Assembly: GCA_026786125.1 (NCBI GenBank)
Contig: JAJAYU010000151.1
Coordinates: 1-7,682 of the forward strand
DNA from: Chamaesiphon sp.
GTDB taxonomy: Bacteria; Cyanobacteriota; Cyanobacteriia; Cyanobacteriales; Chamaesiphonaceae
DNA length: 7,682 nucleotides
Direction of reading: 5' to 3'
Shown here: in pieces, positions 1 through 5,827 of the stretch
How the letters are laid out: each line of letters begins with the position of its first letter
Numbering within the stretch: position 1 is the first letter of the stretch
Notes under the pieces: model-generated
What the model was told of the DNA's origin: nothing
The model's input: the letters and a program-made list of their open reading frames with translations, nothing else
The model's database searches: none
Made by a program: the position numbers and the translations under genes

Positions 1-1
1 T

Positions 2-2386
2 GATTTTGCTGATTTAGGCTTAGATTCAGATTTAAGTCTCGATCCACCATCTACGGGATTTGGAGATTTGTCCGAGTTAGATTTCGATTTGGGGGATATT
101 AGCAGCGATATCGCCAGTCAGGAATTGACTGATTTAGGTGATATCTTAGGTGAATTACCCGAATCAAATCTCGCTGAGATGGATGATTTTGATGCACTAT
201 TTAGTGGTGAGCAGATCGGCTCAGATGCCTCTGGAGCAACGTTTGACGATCTAGATGCCCTGATGATCGATTCGGAGCCAACCGCTGCCCTTGAGTCTAA
301 TTTTGACGATCTGGATGCATTAATGGGTACTGGAGCAGCGATCATTGCTGGTGCCGCAGTCGCTGCTGTCGCTACAGTCGTTCCAACAGACAACAACGCC
401 AAACCAAAATCAGCCGATCGCAAATCGGCTAAACAAGCACGGACATTTGAACAAACCATGCGGGTGTCCGTCCGACATCTGGACAATCTCAACAACTTAG
501 TTGGGGAACTCGTCGTTAACCGCAATACCCTAGAGCAAGACCAAAATCGGATGCGGCAGTTCGTCGAAAAACTCCTCTCCGAAGTCCAAAAGCTCAATGA
601 TGTGGGTAAACGGATGCAGGATCTCTACGAACGATCGTTGATGGAAAACTCCCTGGTTGCCAGTCGTCAGCAGGCGAAAGCTAATAGTAGCAATAATCAT
701 TCCATTCCTCAATCCGGTGGTGAGGAAAACAGTAACGGGATTGAATACGATCCACTAGAGATGGACAAGTTTACGCCGATTCACTTGCTCTCCCAAAAGA
801 TGATCGAGCTGACTGTAAGAGTCCGCGAATCAACTGCGGATATCGAGTTTGTCGTCGATGGTAGTACCGAAGTCACCCGTACCCTGCGGCAGATTACTGG
901 ACAACTTCAAGAAGATTTGACCAAATCACGGATGATCCCCTTTGCCCAAACCGCCGACAGGCTACAACGGGGCGTACGGGATAATGGTCTCAAGTACGGC
1001 AAGCAAGTGGAACTCACCGTCGAAGGGCGCGACACCCTCATCGATAAAGTGATCCTAGAAAGCCTTAGCGATCCATTGATTCACATGGTGAATAATGCGA
1101 TTGCCCACGGGATTGAATCGATCAAAGCCAGACAAGCTGCGGGCAAACCAGCCGACGGCAAAATCATGATTCGTGCCCTTCATCAAGGGAACCAAACAAT
1201 CATTTCGATCTCCGATGATGGTGCCGGAATTGATATTGATCGAGTCAAGCAAAAAGCAATTGAGAAAGGCATTATCACCCCTCAAAAAGCAGCCACAATG
1301 TCCAAACCAGAGATCTACGATCTGCTGTTCTTGCCTAGTTTTTCGACCAAAGACCAAGCAGATGAACTGGCTGGGCGCGGTGTCGGGATGGATGTTGTTC
1401 GCACCAGTATTACTGAAATTCGGGGAAAAATTACCACTGAATCAACACTCGGTGTCGGCACTACTTTCACCATTCGTTTACCACTAGCACTTAGTATCGC
1501 CAAAGCTTTAATTGCGGTCAATAATAAGTGCAATATTGCCTTCCCAATGGATGGAATTGAAGATACTCAGGATGTCAGCCCTGAGCAAATTCAGAAGAAT
1601 AGTGACGGTCAACCATGTATCTTCTGGCGGGATGAAATGATGCCCTTCAAACCTCTATCTGAACTACTGGAATTCAATCGTCCGTTACCACGGAATAATT
1701 TCTATACAACCAATGAAGATGAGACTGATCTAGTCTCAATCTTGATTCTCCGCAGTGATGGCAATCTCACCGCCGTTCAAGTAGACAAAATTATTGGCGA
1801 CCAAGAAATCGCGATCAAACCACTCCAGGGGCCAGCCTCTAAGCCGCTAGGTATCGCTGGAGCAACGGTAATGGGGGATGGTAGAATCATTCCGATCGCT
1901 GATGTGATGGAACTAATCGACCTCGCCAAAGGCATCCTGACTCGTAAAGTCTCGACTGAGTGGACAACTCAAATGGCCGCTGCGACTGTCCAACTCCCCG
2001 AATCGATGGTACTCATCGTCGATGACTCGATCACCGTCCGAGAACTGCTCTCACTCACCTTCAAACGGGCTGGCTATCGCGTCGAACAAGCCCGCGATGG
2101 TCAAGAAGCCTGGGACAAACTCAGAGCTGGTCTACCCTGCGATATCGTCTTCTGCGATATCGAAATGCCCCGCATGGATGGATTGGAATTCCTCTCCCGT
2201 GTCCAAAAAGATGCCTCTCTCAGCAAGGTACCAGTTGCCATGCTCACCTCCCGTGGTAGCGATCGACATCGCCAAATCGCCGCCCAACTCGGTGCCAGTG
2301 GCTACTTCATCAAACCAAACCTGGAAGAAGCGATACTCGATGCTGCGAAGCGGATGATCAAGGGTGAGGTGTTGCAGATTGTCTAG
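2..2386 (+). CDS. CheA-type hybrid histidine kinase/response regulator, 5'-truncated by window edge
   Basis: Autokinase of a chemotaxis- or phototaxis-like system (the cyanobacterial PixL/PilL/CheA class), cytoplasmic and expected to work with a CheW and a methyl-accepting receptor. The frame is open from base 2, so TTG at 68 is not the real start and the Hpt (P1) domain lies upstream. Numbering from the first visible codon: acidic linker 1-108, Ala/Val-rich hydrophobic stretch 109-127, P3 dimerisation helices about 150-315 interrupted by a Ser/Asn/Gly-rich linker, and HATPase with N-box HMVNNAIAHG (361-370), G1 DDGAGID (405-411) and G2 GRGVGMD (458-464). A CheW-like P5 domain follows at about 496-647. 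A C-terminal receiver at about 669-787 has the acidic pair D674/D675, phosphoacceptor D719, T749 and K771. All key ATPase and receiver residues are present. Cyanobacterial taxis operons often end with this kinase, and the terminator directly behind fits that. Which taxis system it belongs to (pix, pil or other) cannot be told without the upstream genes. Confidence 0.95.
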   Translation, partial: DFADLGLDSDLSLDPPSTGFGDLSELDFDLGDISSDIASQELTDLGDILGELPESNLAEMDDFDALFSGEQIGSDASGATFDDLDALMIDSEPTAALESNFDDLDALMGTGAAIIAGAAVAAVATVVPTDNNAKPKSADRKSAKQARTFEQTMRVSVRHLDNLNNLVGELVVNRNTLEQDQNRMRQFVEKLLSEVQKLNDVGKRMQDLYERSLMENSLVASRQQAKANSSNNHSIPQSGGEENSNGIEYDPLEMDKFTPIHLLSQKMIELTVRVRESTADIEFVVDGSTEVTRTLRQITGQLQEDLTKSRMIPFAQTADRLQRGVRDNGLKYGKQVELTVEGRDTLIDKVILESLSDPLIHMVNNAIAHGIESIKARQAAGKPADGKIMIRALHQGNQTIISISDDGAGIDIDRVKQKAIEKGIITPQKAATMSKPEIYDLLFLPSFSTKDQADELAGRGVGMDVVRTSITEIRGKITTESTLGVGTTFTIRLPLALSIAKALIAVNNKCNIAFPMDGIEDTQDVSPEQIQKNSDGQPCIFWRDEMMPFKPLSELLEFNRPLPRNNFYTTNEDETDLVSILILRSDGNLTAVQVDKIIGDQEIAIKPLQGPASKPLGIAGATVMGDGRIIPIADVMELIDLAKGILTRKVSTEWTTQMAAATVQLPESMVLIVDDSITVRELLSLTFKRAGYRVEQARDGQEAWDKLRAGLPCDIVFCDIEMPRMDGLEFLSRVQKDASLSKVPVAMLTSRGSDRHRQIAAQLGASGYFIKPNLEEAILDAAKRMIKGEVLQIV
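242..325 (+). repeat. Direct repeat encoding an acidic FDDLDALM motif in the CheA linker
   Basis: Two 24-nt copies at 242-265 and 302-325, exactly 60 nt apart, each encode FDDLDALM. A third, more divergent copy just upstream encodes DDFDALF (about 182-202). They lie in the acidic linker between the expected Hpt domain and the dimerisation domain. The pattern looks like short linear docking motifs within a disordered acidic linker, but that role is inference. Confidence 0.7.
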
Positions 2387-2425
2387 TCTACGATCTTTAA
2401 TTACGATCTAAATTTGTGACTTTAT

Positions 2426-2450
2426 TGCCCGTTCAGCGGGCATTTTTTTT
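2426..2450 (+). terminator. Intrinsic terminator of the CheA gene
   Basis: A 6-bp stem, tgcccg (2426-2431) pairing with cgggca (2437-2442), has a 5-nt loop and is followed at once by eight T (2443-2450). It lies about 40 bp after the CheA stop codon and has the classic Rho-independent shape on the plus strand. Confidence 0.85.
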
Positions 2451-2484
2451 ACTTATAATCACATCAAATATCTCGTAGTTTGGG

Positions 2485-2519
2485 CATTGCCCACCAACAT
2501 TTGACGAGCAATGTTTTTT
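2485..2519 (+). terminator. Possible second (back-up) terminator
   Basis: cattgc (2485-2490) pairs with gcaatg (2508-2513) across a 17-nt loop and is followed by six T (2514-2519). An alternative stem, aacat/atgtt (2496-2500 with 2511-2515), uses the same T-run. A separate inverted repeat, tgggca/tgccca (2481-2493), overlaps it. The long loop makes this weaker than the hairpin at 2426. It could be a tandem terminator protecting the convergent gene on the minus strand. Confidence 0.35.
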
Positions 2520-2536
2520 GGTTGGATGAGAACTGC

Positions 2537-2550
2537 GAACCTGATGGTTC
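2537..2550 (-). terminator. Small hairpin downstream of the Uma2 gene
   Basis: gaacc (2537-2541) and ggttc (2546-2550) form a 5-bp stem with a TGAT loop, starting 14 bp beyond the stop codon of the minus-strand Uma2 gene. Alternative pairing gagaac/gttctc is possible at the same place. No T-run follows on the minus strand, so a terminator function is doubtful. Confidence 0.2.
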
Positions 2551-2563
2551 TCTGAAAAATAGT

Positions 2564-3142
2564 TTAAATCTTTTTCTTGACCCAACTAAATAACTGCTCT
2601 ACGGTTAGCTGAACCGATCTTGCAAATGCTGGTACTGGTAGAATAGTGCTGTGTTCATCAAGAATTTGGAGATTGCGATCTGGCATACAGATCAATACAG
2701 ATCGATCAGCAGGATCTATTAGCCACCCCATTTGAGTACCATGTGCTAAACAGTGATTAATATTTTTTAGTACTCTGGTAGTACTTTGATCTGGGGAAAG
2801 TATTTCTATTGTCCAATCAGGAGGAATTCTGAAGACATTTTCAATGTCTCCATCTTCATTACTGGGAATTCTATCGTCTTCAAACACAGTCAGATCGGGT
2901 ACAACCGAACGACCACCAAAAGTACAACGCAACTCAGAAAATGCCGTAGCAAGTCCTTTACGTCTCAAGGCTAAATTGATCTCCATACCGAGTTCGATTT
3001 GAAGAATACTATGTTGTCCTTGTGGCATAGGTTTCTGAATAATTTCACCGTCGATGTACTCACTAGCAGGCTTAGTATCTGGCAGAGCCAAAAACTCTTC
3101 TAGGGTAATCTGTCTAACTGGGGTTTGAACCATTTGCGACAT
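2564..3142 (-). CDS. Uma2 family (DUF820) PD-(D/E)XK nuclease-like protein
   Basis: Soluble 192-residue protein of the Uma2/DUF820 family, which is hugely expanded in cyanobacteria. Family members carry a restriction-endonuclease-like fold, but a cellular role is not established. Landmarks are the N-terminal LEEFLALPD (14-22), SEYIDGEIIQKP (27-38) with E28 and E33, the core VVPDLTVF (80-87) with putative metal ligand D83, and IEILSPDQS (112-120) with E113. The C-terminal half has the usual GWLIDP (139-144). The length is typical and the putative catalytic acids are retained, so it looks intact. M1 (3142) has a GGAG only one base upstream, whereas M4 (3133) has the same GGAG ten bases upstream, so translation may begin at M4 and give 189 residues. 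It stands alone, with a candidate -10 (TAATAT, 3161-3166) directly upstream. Confidence 0.9.
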   Translation of the reverse strand: MSQMVQTPVRQITLEEFLALPDTKPASEYIDGEIIQKPMPQGQHSILQIELGMEINLALRRKGLATAFSELRCTFGGRSVVPDLTVFEDDRIPSNEDGDIENVFRIPPDWTIEILSPDQSTTRVLKNINHCLAHGTQMGWLIDPADRSVLICMPDRNLQILDEHSTILPVPAFARSVQLTVEQLFSWVKKKI

Positions 3143-3143
3143 G

Positions 3144-3147
3144 CTCC
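3144..3147 (-). promoter_or_regulatory. Shine-Dalgarno GGAG deciding the Uma2 start
   Basis: GGAG on the minus strand ends 1 nt before the first ATG (3142) but 10 nt before the in-frame ATG at 3133. Ribosome spacing favours the second ATG. Confidence 0.5.
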
Positions 3148-3160
3148 AAAAGTCTTACCT

Positions 3161-3166
3161 ATATTA
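3161..3166 (-). promoter_or_regulatory. Candidate -10 box for the Uma2 gene
   Basis: TAATAT on the minus strand lies about 28 nt upstream of the preferred ATG at 3133. I find no convincing -35 element. A start site near 3154 would give a leader just long enough to hold the GGAG. Confidence 0.35.
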
Positions 3167-3179
3167 TGCCTTAAGATTT

Positions 3180-3210
3180 GATGATACTTTTCTCCCGTTA
3201 GAAGATCATC
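3180..3210 (-). other. Stem-loop between the Uma2 and DUF2227 genes
   Basis: gatgat (3180-3185) and atcatc (3205-3210) are inverted repeats enclosing a partly self-complementary 19-nt interior. The structure lies downstream of the DUF2227 stop (3265) and upstream of the Uma2 promoter. It could end or attenuate readthrough from the DUF2227 gene, but it lacks a T-run on the minus strand. Confidence 0.3.
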
Positions 3211-3264
3211 GATTAGCAAATAACACAAATATTTCGGAGGAGAAGTAATACCTACTCTAAATTT

Positions 3265-3858
3265 CTATCTAATTCTTGATCGCCTGGTCTGTTTAACAGG
3301 TGATTTTTTTGGTCTAGATGATGTTTTGGGATTTGAACTAGCAGCAAAAAGATTGCGGAATGGAGATCGTTTGTATCTGGATACAAACCAATCACTGGAA
3401 TAGTGGCTCATCGCCCCCAATTCTAGTCCACAAAAGGTCGCTAGATAGACTGGAAAATTAGATTCGATCGAATGTTTCACAATTCCGATTAACTGCTGTC
3501 CAGTATATGTCTTGGCTCCAGCCAGATGTGCGATACCCAGATAAAATAAACCGACCAATCCTACCCACAAACCCAAATATAAGATCCGCCCCACCGTCCC
3601 AATAATCGGCCCATGTGACCAGATCGATCGATGTTTAATTGCCTTTTGGTAAGGTTTCCACAACCACCGCAACTTGCCCCACCGTTTGTAATGGAAGGAA
3701 TATAAATCCAAATCTGGCCCAAAAATCAGCCCACTCACCAAAAAACCACCCGATACCCAAAATGCTAAATCAGCACGGGCAGTCGCGTACAGTGTCCCAC
3801 CAGCAATGAAGGGTAAGCTCCATAGGGTCACTCGATCGTGTGTACGTCCAGATGGCAC
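3265..3858 (-). CDS. DUF2227-like putative metal-binding membrane protein
   Basis: 197-residue protein that I assign to the cyanobacterial metal-binding/DUF2227 family, related to YdjM-type membrane-bound putative metal hydrolases; the true function is unknown. Visible signature: N-terminal PSGRTHDRVT (2-11, H7/D8), GPDLDLYS (47-54, D49/D51), HRSIWSHGP (76-84, H76/H82) and SHYSSDW (151-157, H152/D156). These His/Asp clusters are suited to metal binding. Hydrophobic segments at about 31-47, 91-112 and 133-148 indicate an integral membrane protein, and the tail (about 174-197) is strongly basic. The start is GTG (3856-3858). An in-frame TAA lies three codons upstream and the conserved PSGRTHD follows directly, so this start is secure even though no Shine-Dalgarno is visible. 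It is divergent from cobO. Confidence 0.82.
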   Translation of the reverse strand: MPSGRTHDRVTLWSLPFIAGGTLYATARADLAFWVSGGFLVSGLIFGPDLDLYSFHYKRWGKLRWLWKPYQKAIKHRSIWSHGPIIGTVGRILYLGLWVGLVGLFYLGIAHLAGAKTYTGQQLIGIVKHSIESNFPVYLATFCGLELGAMSHYSSDWFVSRYKRSPFRNLFAASSNPKTSSRPKKSPVKQTRRSRIR

Positions 3859-3865
3859 AGTTAAT

Positions 3866-3915
3866 TAGTTGATAGTTGTTGGTGAAGCCTTTCCGCAGGA
3901 AAATAGTTGATAGTT
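3866..3915. repeat. Short repeats TAGTTGATAGTT in the divergent spacer
   Basis: The 12-mer tagttgatagtt occurs at 3866-3877 and 3904-3915. Related heptamer-like words (ctactattcactatt, 3956-3970) sit before cobO. This resembles the short tandemly repeated heptanucleotide sequences found in cyanobacterial spacers. The 125-bp spacer must also hold both divergent promoters, for which I see no clear boxes. Confidence 0.5.
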
Positions 3916-3983
3916 ATAGATGTAAGTGTCAACACGAAGTAATTATACACTTTGGACTACTATTCACTATTAATTTTATCTAA

Positions 3984-4592
3984 ATGACAAACCTAACTGA
4001 CGAACAATATAAACAAAAAATGCAGCGGCGGCAGCAGGTACAGGCGGAGAAGATTGATAAATCGATCGACAAAAAAGGCTTAATTATCGTCAATACGGGC
4101 ACAGGCAAAGGGAAAACCACTGCGGCACTGGGAATGGTGCTACGATCGCTTGGACATGGCTATAAAGTGGCGATCGTTCAATTCATCAAGGGTGCTTGGG
4201 AGCCTGCCGAGAAAGCGGTGCTAGAGCGGTTTGGCGACCAATTAGTATTTCAGGCGATGGGGGAAGGGTTTACTTGGGATACTCAGGATCGCGATCGAGA
4301 TATTGCTACTGCCGAACGTGCCTGGGAACAGGCATTGAGCTACATCATCGATCCTGAGTATCAATTGGTATTATTAGATGAAGTAAATATCGCTCTCAAA
4401 TTAGGCTATCTCAGCCCCGAAGTCGTCATCGCCGGATTAGCCCAAAAGCCCGAATTTTCCCATGTGATCCTCACTGGTAGAGGTGCGCCCCAAAGTCTAA
4501 TTGATATTGCCGATTTAGTCACCGAAATGACGATGATTAAACATCCTTTTAGAGAACAAGGAATCAAAGCACAACCAGGGATTGAATTTTAG
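3984..4592 (+). CDS. cobO: Cob(I)yrinic acid a,c-diamide / cob(I)alamin adenosyltransferase
   Basis: Cytosolic enzyme (CobO/BtuR/CobA type) that transfers the 5'-deoxyadenosyl group of ATP to the cobalt of reduced corrinoids, in adenosylcobalamin synthesis and salvage. The 202 residues match the family's usual length. The N-terminal 30 residues are charged and helical. The family P-loop NTGTGKGKTTAA (37-48, K44/T45) follows the strand GLIIV. Next come VAIVQFIKGAW (72-82), GEGFTWDTQD (93-102), the Walker-B-like strand LVLLDEVN (128-135, D132/E133), ILTGRGAP (162-169) and the conserved tail IKAQPGIEF (194-202). ATG at 3984 is the first start. It has no obvious Shine-Dalgarno, which is common in cyanobacteria. 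No cobalamin riboswitch is recognisable in the short upstream spacer, and no other cob genes are nearby. Alternative names are btuR and cobA. Confidence 0.95.
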   Translation: MTNLTDEQYKQKMQRRQQVQAEKIDKSIDKKGLIIVNTGTGKGKTTAALGMVLRSLGHGYKVAIVQFIKGAWEPAEKAVLERFGDQLVFQAMGEGFTWDTQDRDRDIATAERAWEQALSYIIDPEYQLVLLDEVNIALKLGYLSPEVVIAGLAQKPEFSHVILTGRGAPQSLIDIADLVTEMTMIKHPFREQGIKAQPGIEF

Positions 4593-4601
4593 TAAGTAAA
4601 G

Positions 4602-4620
4602 GTCAAAAGCCCTGTTTGAC
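4602..4620 (+). terminator. Weak hairpin behind cobO
   Basis: gtcaaa (4602-4607) and tttgac (4615-4620) form a 6-bp stem with a 7-nt loop, 10 bp beyond the cobO stop codon. The following sequence (tatttataaaag) is AT-rich but has no true T-run, so termination here is only suggested. Confidence 0.35.
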
Positions 4621-4745
4621 TATTTATAAAAGATAAATGTTCCCAGCCGTAATATAATAAAAAACTCTGAACTTCCGAAATGTTTATTTTTGTTATTGTT
4701 GTTATTACTATGGGCGTAAAACGTCTAAATTAATGAGCAATTATT

Positions 4746-4751
4746 AGGTGA
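4746..4751 (+). promoter_or_regulatory. Shine-Dalgarno AGGTGA fixing the start of the exported protein
   Basis: AGGTGA lies 5 nt before ATG at 4757. The possible GTG start at 4748 lies inside this box, which argues against its use. Confidence 0.7.
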
Positions 4752-4756
4752 ATATT

Positions 4757-5359
4757 ATGAAGATTCGTCATGCTATTTTTGGTGGAGTAACTTTGATGGC
4801 ACTAGCTTTGGCAACTACATCTCAGCCCAGCACAGCCGTCTCTCCCAATAGTCAATCAATCAACTCGCTCCCATCTGTCAGAATTGCTAGAGTCGGGGCT
4901 TGTTCGCCAATAAATGGTACCTGGTTTTATTCCGGCAAAGGCATTCCTGTAGTTTTGCGGGGCGATCTAGTTACAGTTAATATGTCAGCCTTCCGCAGAC
5001 CAACTGCAACCGGACGGATGCTCAGTTCCACTCAACTACAAGTCACTTTCCCCGATGATGGAACTTTTGTAGGTACTTTAGATGGTCAGGGCAAGATCAG
5101 TTGGAATAATAGCACTGTTTGGCAAGCGACTCAATTTGCGGGAAGTTGGAAATATGAGGGCAAATATGGGCCGAAGATCCAACAATTAGGTGATACCCTC
5201 AGAGTCGATATGTCTCGTTATAGTCGTCCGACTGCACTGGGAAATGTTACCTCTCCATCCCATGCAAGCGTTCAATTTACTGATGATGCCACCCATACAG
5301 CTACTTTGATCGGACCTAACTGCATTCAATGGTCGAATGGCACAACTTGGACAAAATAA
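4757..5359 (+). CDS. Predicted exported two-repeat protein, function unknown
   Basis: 200 residues from ATG 4757. The N-terminus (MKIRH, then a hydrophobic core ending near SQPSTA, about 27) is a typical Sec signal peptide with probable cleavage after AxA-like STA. The mature part consists of two copies of one ~70-residue unit, about 53-123 and 128-200. Each unit starts with G-T/S-W-x-Y-x-G, continues through a G-D-x-(L/V)-x-V-(N/D)-M-S-x-(F/Y)-x-R-P-T-A-x-G block and a V-x-F-x-D-D segment, and ends with a W-(N/S)-N-(S/G)-T-x-W box. Alternating hydrophobic residues suggest beta-strands. Only two cysteines remain after the signal peptide: C49 before repeat 1 and C189 near the end of repeat 2. 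They could form a disulphide that closes the molecule. I do not recognise a named family. A periplasmic or surface role is inferred from the signal peptide only. It is probably its own transcription unit. Confidence 0.8.
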   Translation: MKIRHAIFGGVTLMALALATTSQPSTAVSPNSQSINSLPSVRIARVGACSPINGTWFYSGKGIPVVLRGDLVTVNMSAFRRPTATGRMLSSTQLQVTFPDDGTFVGTLDGQGKISWNNSTVWQATQFAGSWKYEGKYGPKIQQLGDTLRVDMSRYSRPTALGNVTSPSHASVQFTDDATHTATLIGPNCIQWSNGTTWTK

Positions 5360-5362
5360 ACT

Positions 5363-5388
5363 GCGATTGAAACTATAATCACAATCGC
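5363..5388 (+). terminator. Hairpin just after the exported-protein gene
   Basis: gcgattg (5363-5369) pairs perfectly with caatcgc (5382-5388) across a 12-nt AT-rich loop, 4 bp after the stop codon. No T-run follows, so it may act only together with the large stem-loop at 5404, or as an RNA-stabilising 3' structure. Confidence 0.4.
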
Positions 5389-5403
5389 CAATCTGTCTCA
5401 AAC

Positions 5404-5437
5404 ATAGCCCCGACTTCTTCAGTGAAGTCAGGGCTAT
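5404..5437. repeat. 13-bp stem-loop resembling IS/TnpB-associated hairpins
   Basis: atagccc (5404-5410) pairs with gggctat (5431-5437), and gacttc (5412-5417) pairs with gaagtc (5424-5429). One C/A mismatch interrupts the stem and the loop is 6 nt. From memory, the word AGCCCCGACTTC facing GAAGTCGGGGCT is dispersed in cyanobacterial genomes and often lies near ends of IS200/IS605-type elements and tnpB genes. No transposase is present here. It directly abuts the broken CDF gene fragment, consistent with a past insertion or deletion junction. It may also terminate transcription from the upstream exported-protein gene. Confidence 0.55.
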
Positions 5438-5592
5438 CAGGTGATGGTTTTCTCGCCGAAGTCTGTCAGGAGTTACGCAAACATTTTCAGATCCGACATG
5501 CGACGATCCAAATTGAAGTCGGCGACGCAGATCATGTTTGTGCTCTCGAACATAATTCTTACACAACTAATATTGATCGCCTTTCTTGTTGA
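5434..5592 (+). pseudogene. 3' relic of a cation diffusion facilitator (CzcD-like) transporter gene
   Basis: Frame 1 encodes a run resembling the cytoplasmic C-terminal domain of CDF metal exporters: DGFLAEVCQELRKHF, then QIRHATIQIEVGD, then ADHVCALEHN. The family signature is a helix ending L-x-x-x-F-x-I, then H-x-T-I-Q-x-E, then a cysteine-containing tail, and all parts are present in order. The stop is TGA at 5590-5592. Nothing of the transmembrane region or the rest of the protein precedes it. The reading frame runs instead into the stem-loop at 5404-5437, and there is no start or ribosome site, so I call it a truncated relic. Its last 26 bases overlap the 3' end of the minus-strand small gene. 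The final ~14 residues after CALEHN do not look family-like and may be read-out into unrelated sequence. Identification rests on motif memory. Confidence 0.7.
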
Positions 5593-5713
5593 TTTCGCCT
5601 TCAAATGGTTGGACACCAGTTCTGGGATATTGATTCCGATCGAGTCCAAATATTCTGGCAACAGCATCGGAAAAGTAACCGATCAACCGATCGAGCATGG
5701 TGGGAATTTTCAT
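5567..5713 (-). CDS. Conserved-looking cyanobacterial small protein, 48 aa
   Basis: The minus strand reads ATG at 5713 to TAG at 5567. The protein begins MKIPTMLDRLIGYFSDAVAR, continues IFGLDRNQYP, and contains TGVQPFEGE at 32-40. An amphipathic helix (about 6-24) is followed by a Y-P-x-T-G-V-Q-P-F-E-G segment and a charged tail. I recall short uncharacterised cyanobacterial proteins with the same D-A-V-A-R-I-F-G and G-V-Q-P-F-E-G boxes. That recollection, the clean frame and the ribosome site make this a real gene. There are no cysteines and no signal peptide. AGGGG lies 8 nt before the first ATG, favouring it over the ATG at codon 6. It lies downstream of hisB on the same strand, with 114 bp of AT-rich spacer between them. 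Function is unknown. Confidence 0.8.
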   Translation of the reverse strand: MKIPTMLDRLIGYFSDAVARIFGLDRNQYPRTGVQPFEGEINKKGDQY

Positions 5714-5721
5714 AATTTAAG

Positions 5722-5726
5722 CCCCT
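5722..5726 (-). promoter_or_regulatory. Shine-Dalgarno AGGGG of the 48-aa gene
   Basis: On the minus strand AGGGG ends 8 nt before ATG at 5713, good spacing for ribosome binding. It is a main reason for accepting this short gene and its first ATG. Confidence 0.65.
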
Positions 5727-5768
5727 GCAAATATAGCTTGATAATTAAATTATTTAACTATCTCGATC

Positions 5769-5781
5769 GTAGATTATCTAC
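5769..5781. promoter_or_regulatory. Small palindrome upstream of the 48-aa gene
   Basis: gtagat (5769-5774) and atctac (5776-5781) form a perfect 6-bp inverted repeat around one base, 55-70 bp upstream of the small gene's start and about 50 bp beyond the hisB stop. It could be a regulator half-site pair or chance; the AT-rich surroundings (5714-5827) hold no other clear signal. Confidence 0.25.
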
Positions 5782-5827
5782 ATCTAGAAAATAATTAAGA
5801 TCATAGATATTTAATAATTACTAAAGC

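Noticed and set aside
118..597. 159-codon minus-strand frame opposite the CheA linker
   Set aside because: Ser/Arg/Ala-rich shadow of the acidic CheA linker, with no independent motif or ribosome site.
2564..3142. Uma2 protein as part of a defence system
   Set aside because: It stands alone between unrelated genes, and isolated Uma2/DUF820 genes are extremely common in cyanobacteria; nothing here points to a defence island.
3859..3983. Possible cobalamin riboswitch before cobO
   Set aside because: The spacer is too short and has no B12-box or the conserved core segments of that riboswitch class; it holds short repeats instead.
5363..5437. CRISPR-like or tRNA-like structure suggested by successive hairpins
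   Set aside because: There are no regularly spaced direct repeats and no cloverleaf with anticodon and T-arm; the two hairpins are unrelated in sequence.
5186..5566. 126-codon minus-strand reading frame
   Set aside because: It lies mostly antisense to the exported two-repeat protein and across the stem-loop, and its composition (many scattered Cys, Arg and Ser) looks like a shadow frame.
5441..5794. 117-codon plus-strand reading frame in the spacer before hisB
   Set aside because: It overlaps the CDF relic in another frame and the 48-aa gene antisense, has no ribosome site, and its residues show no recognisable motif; the two competing frames explain the region better.
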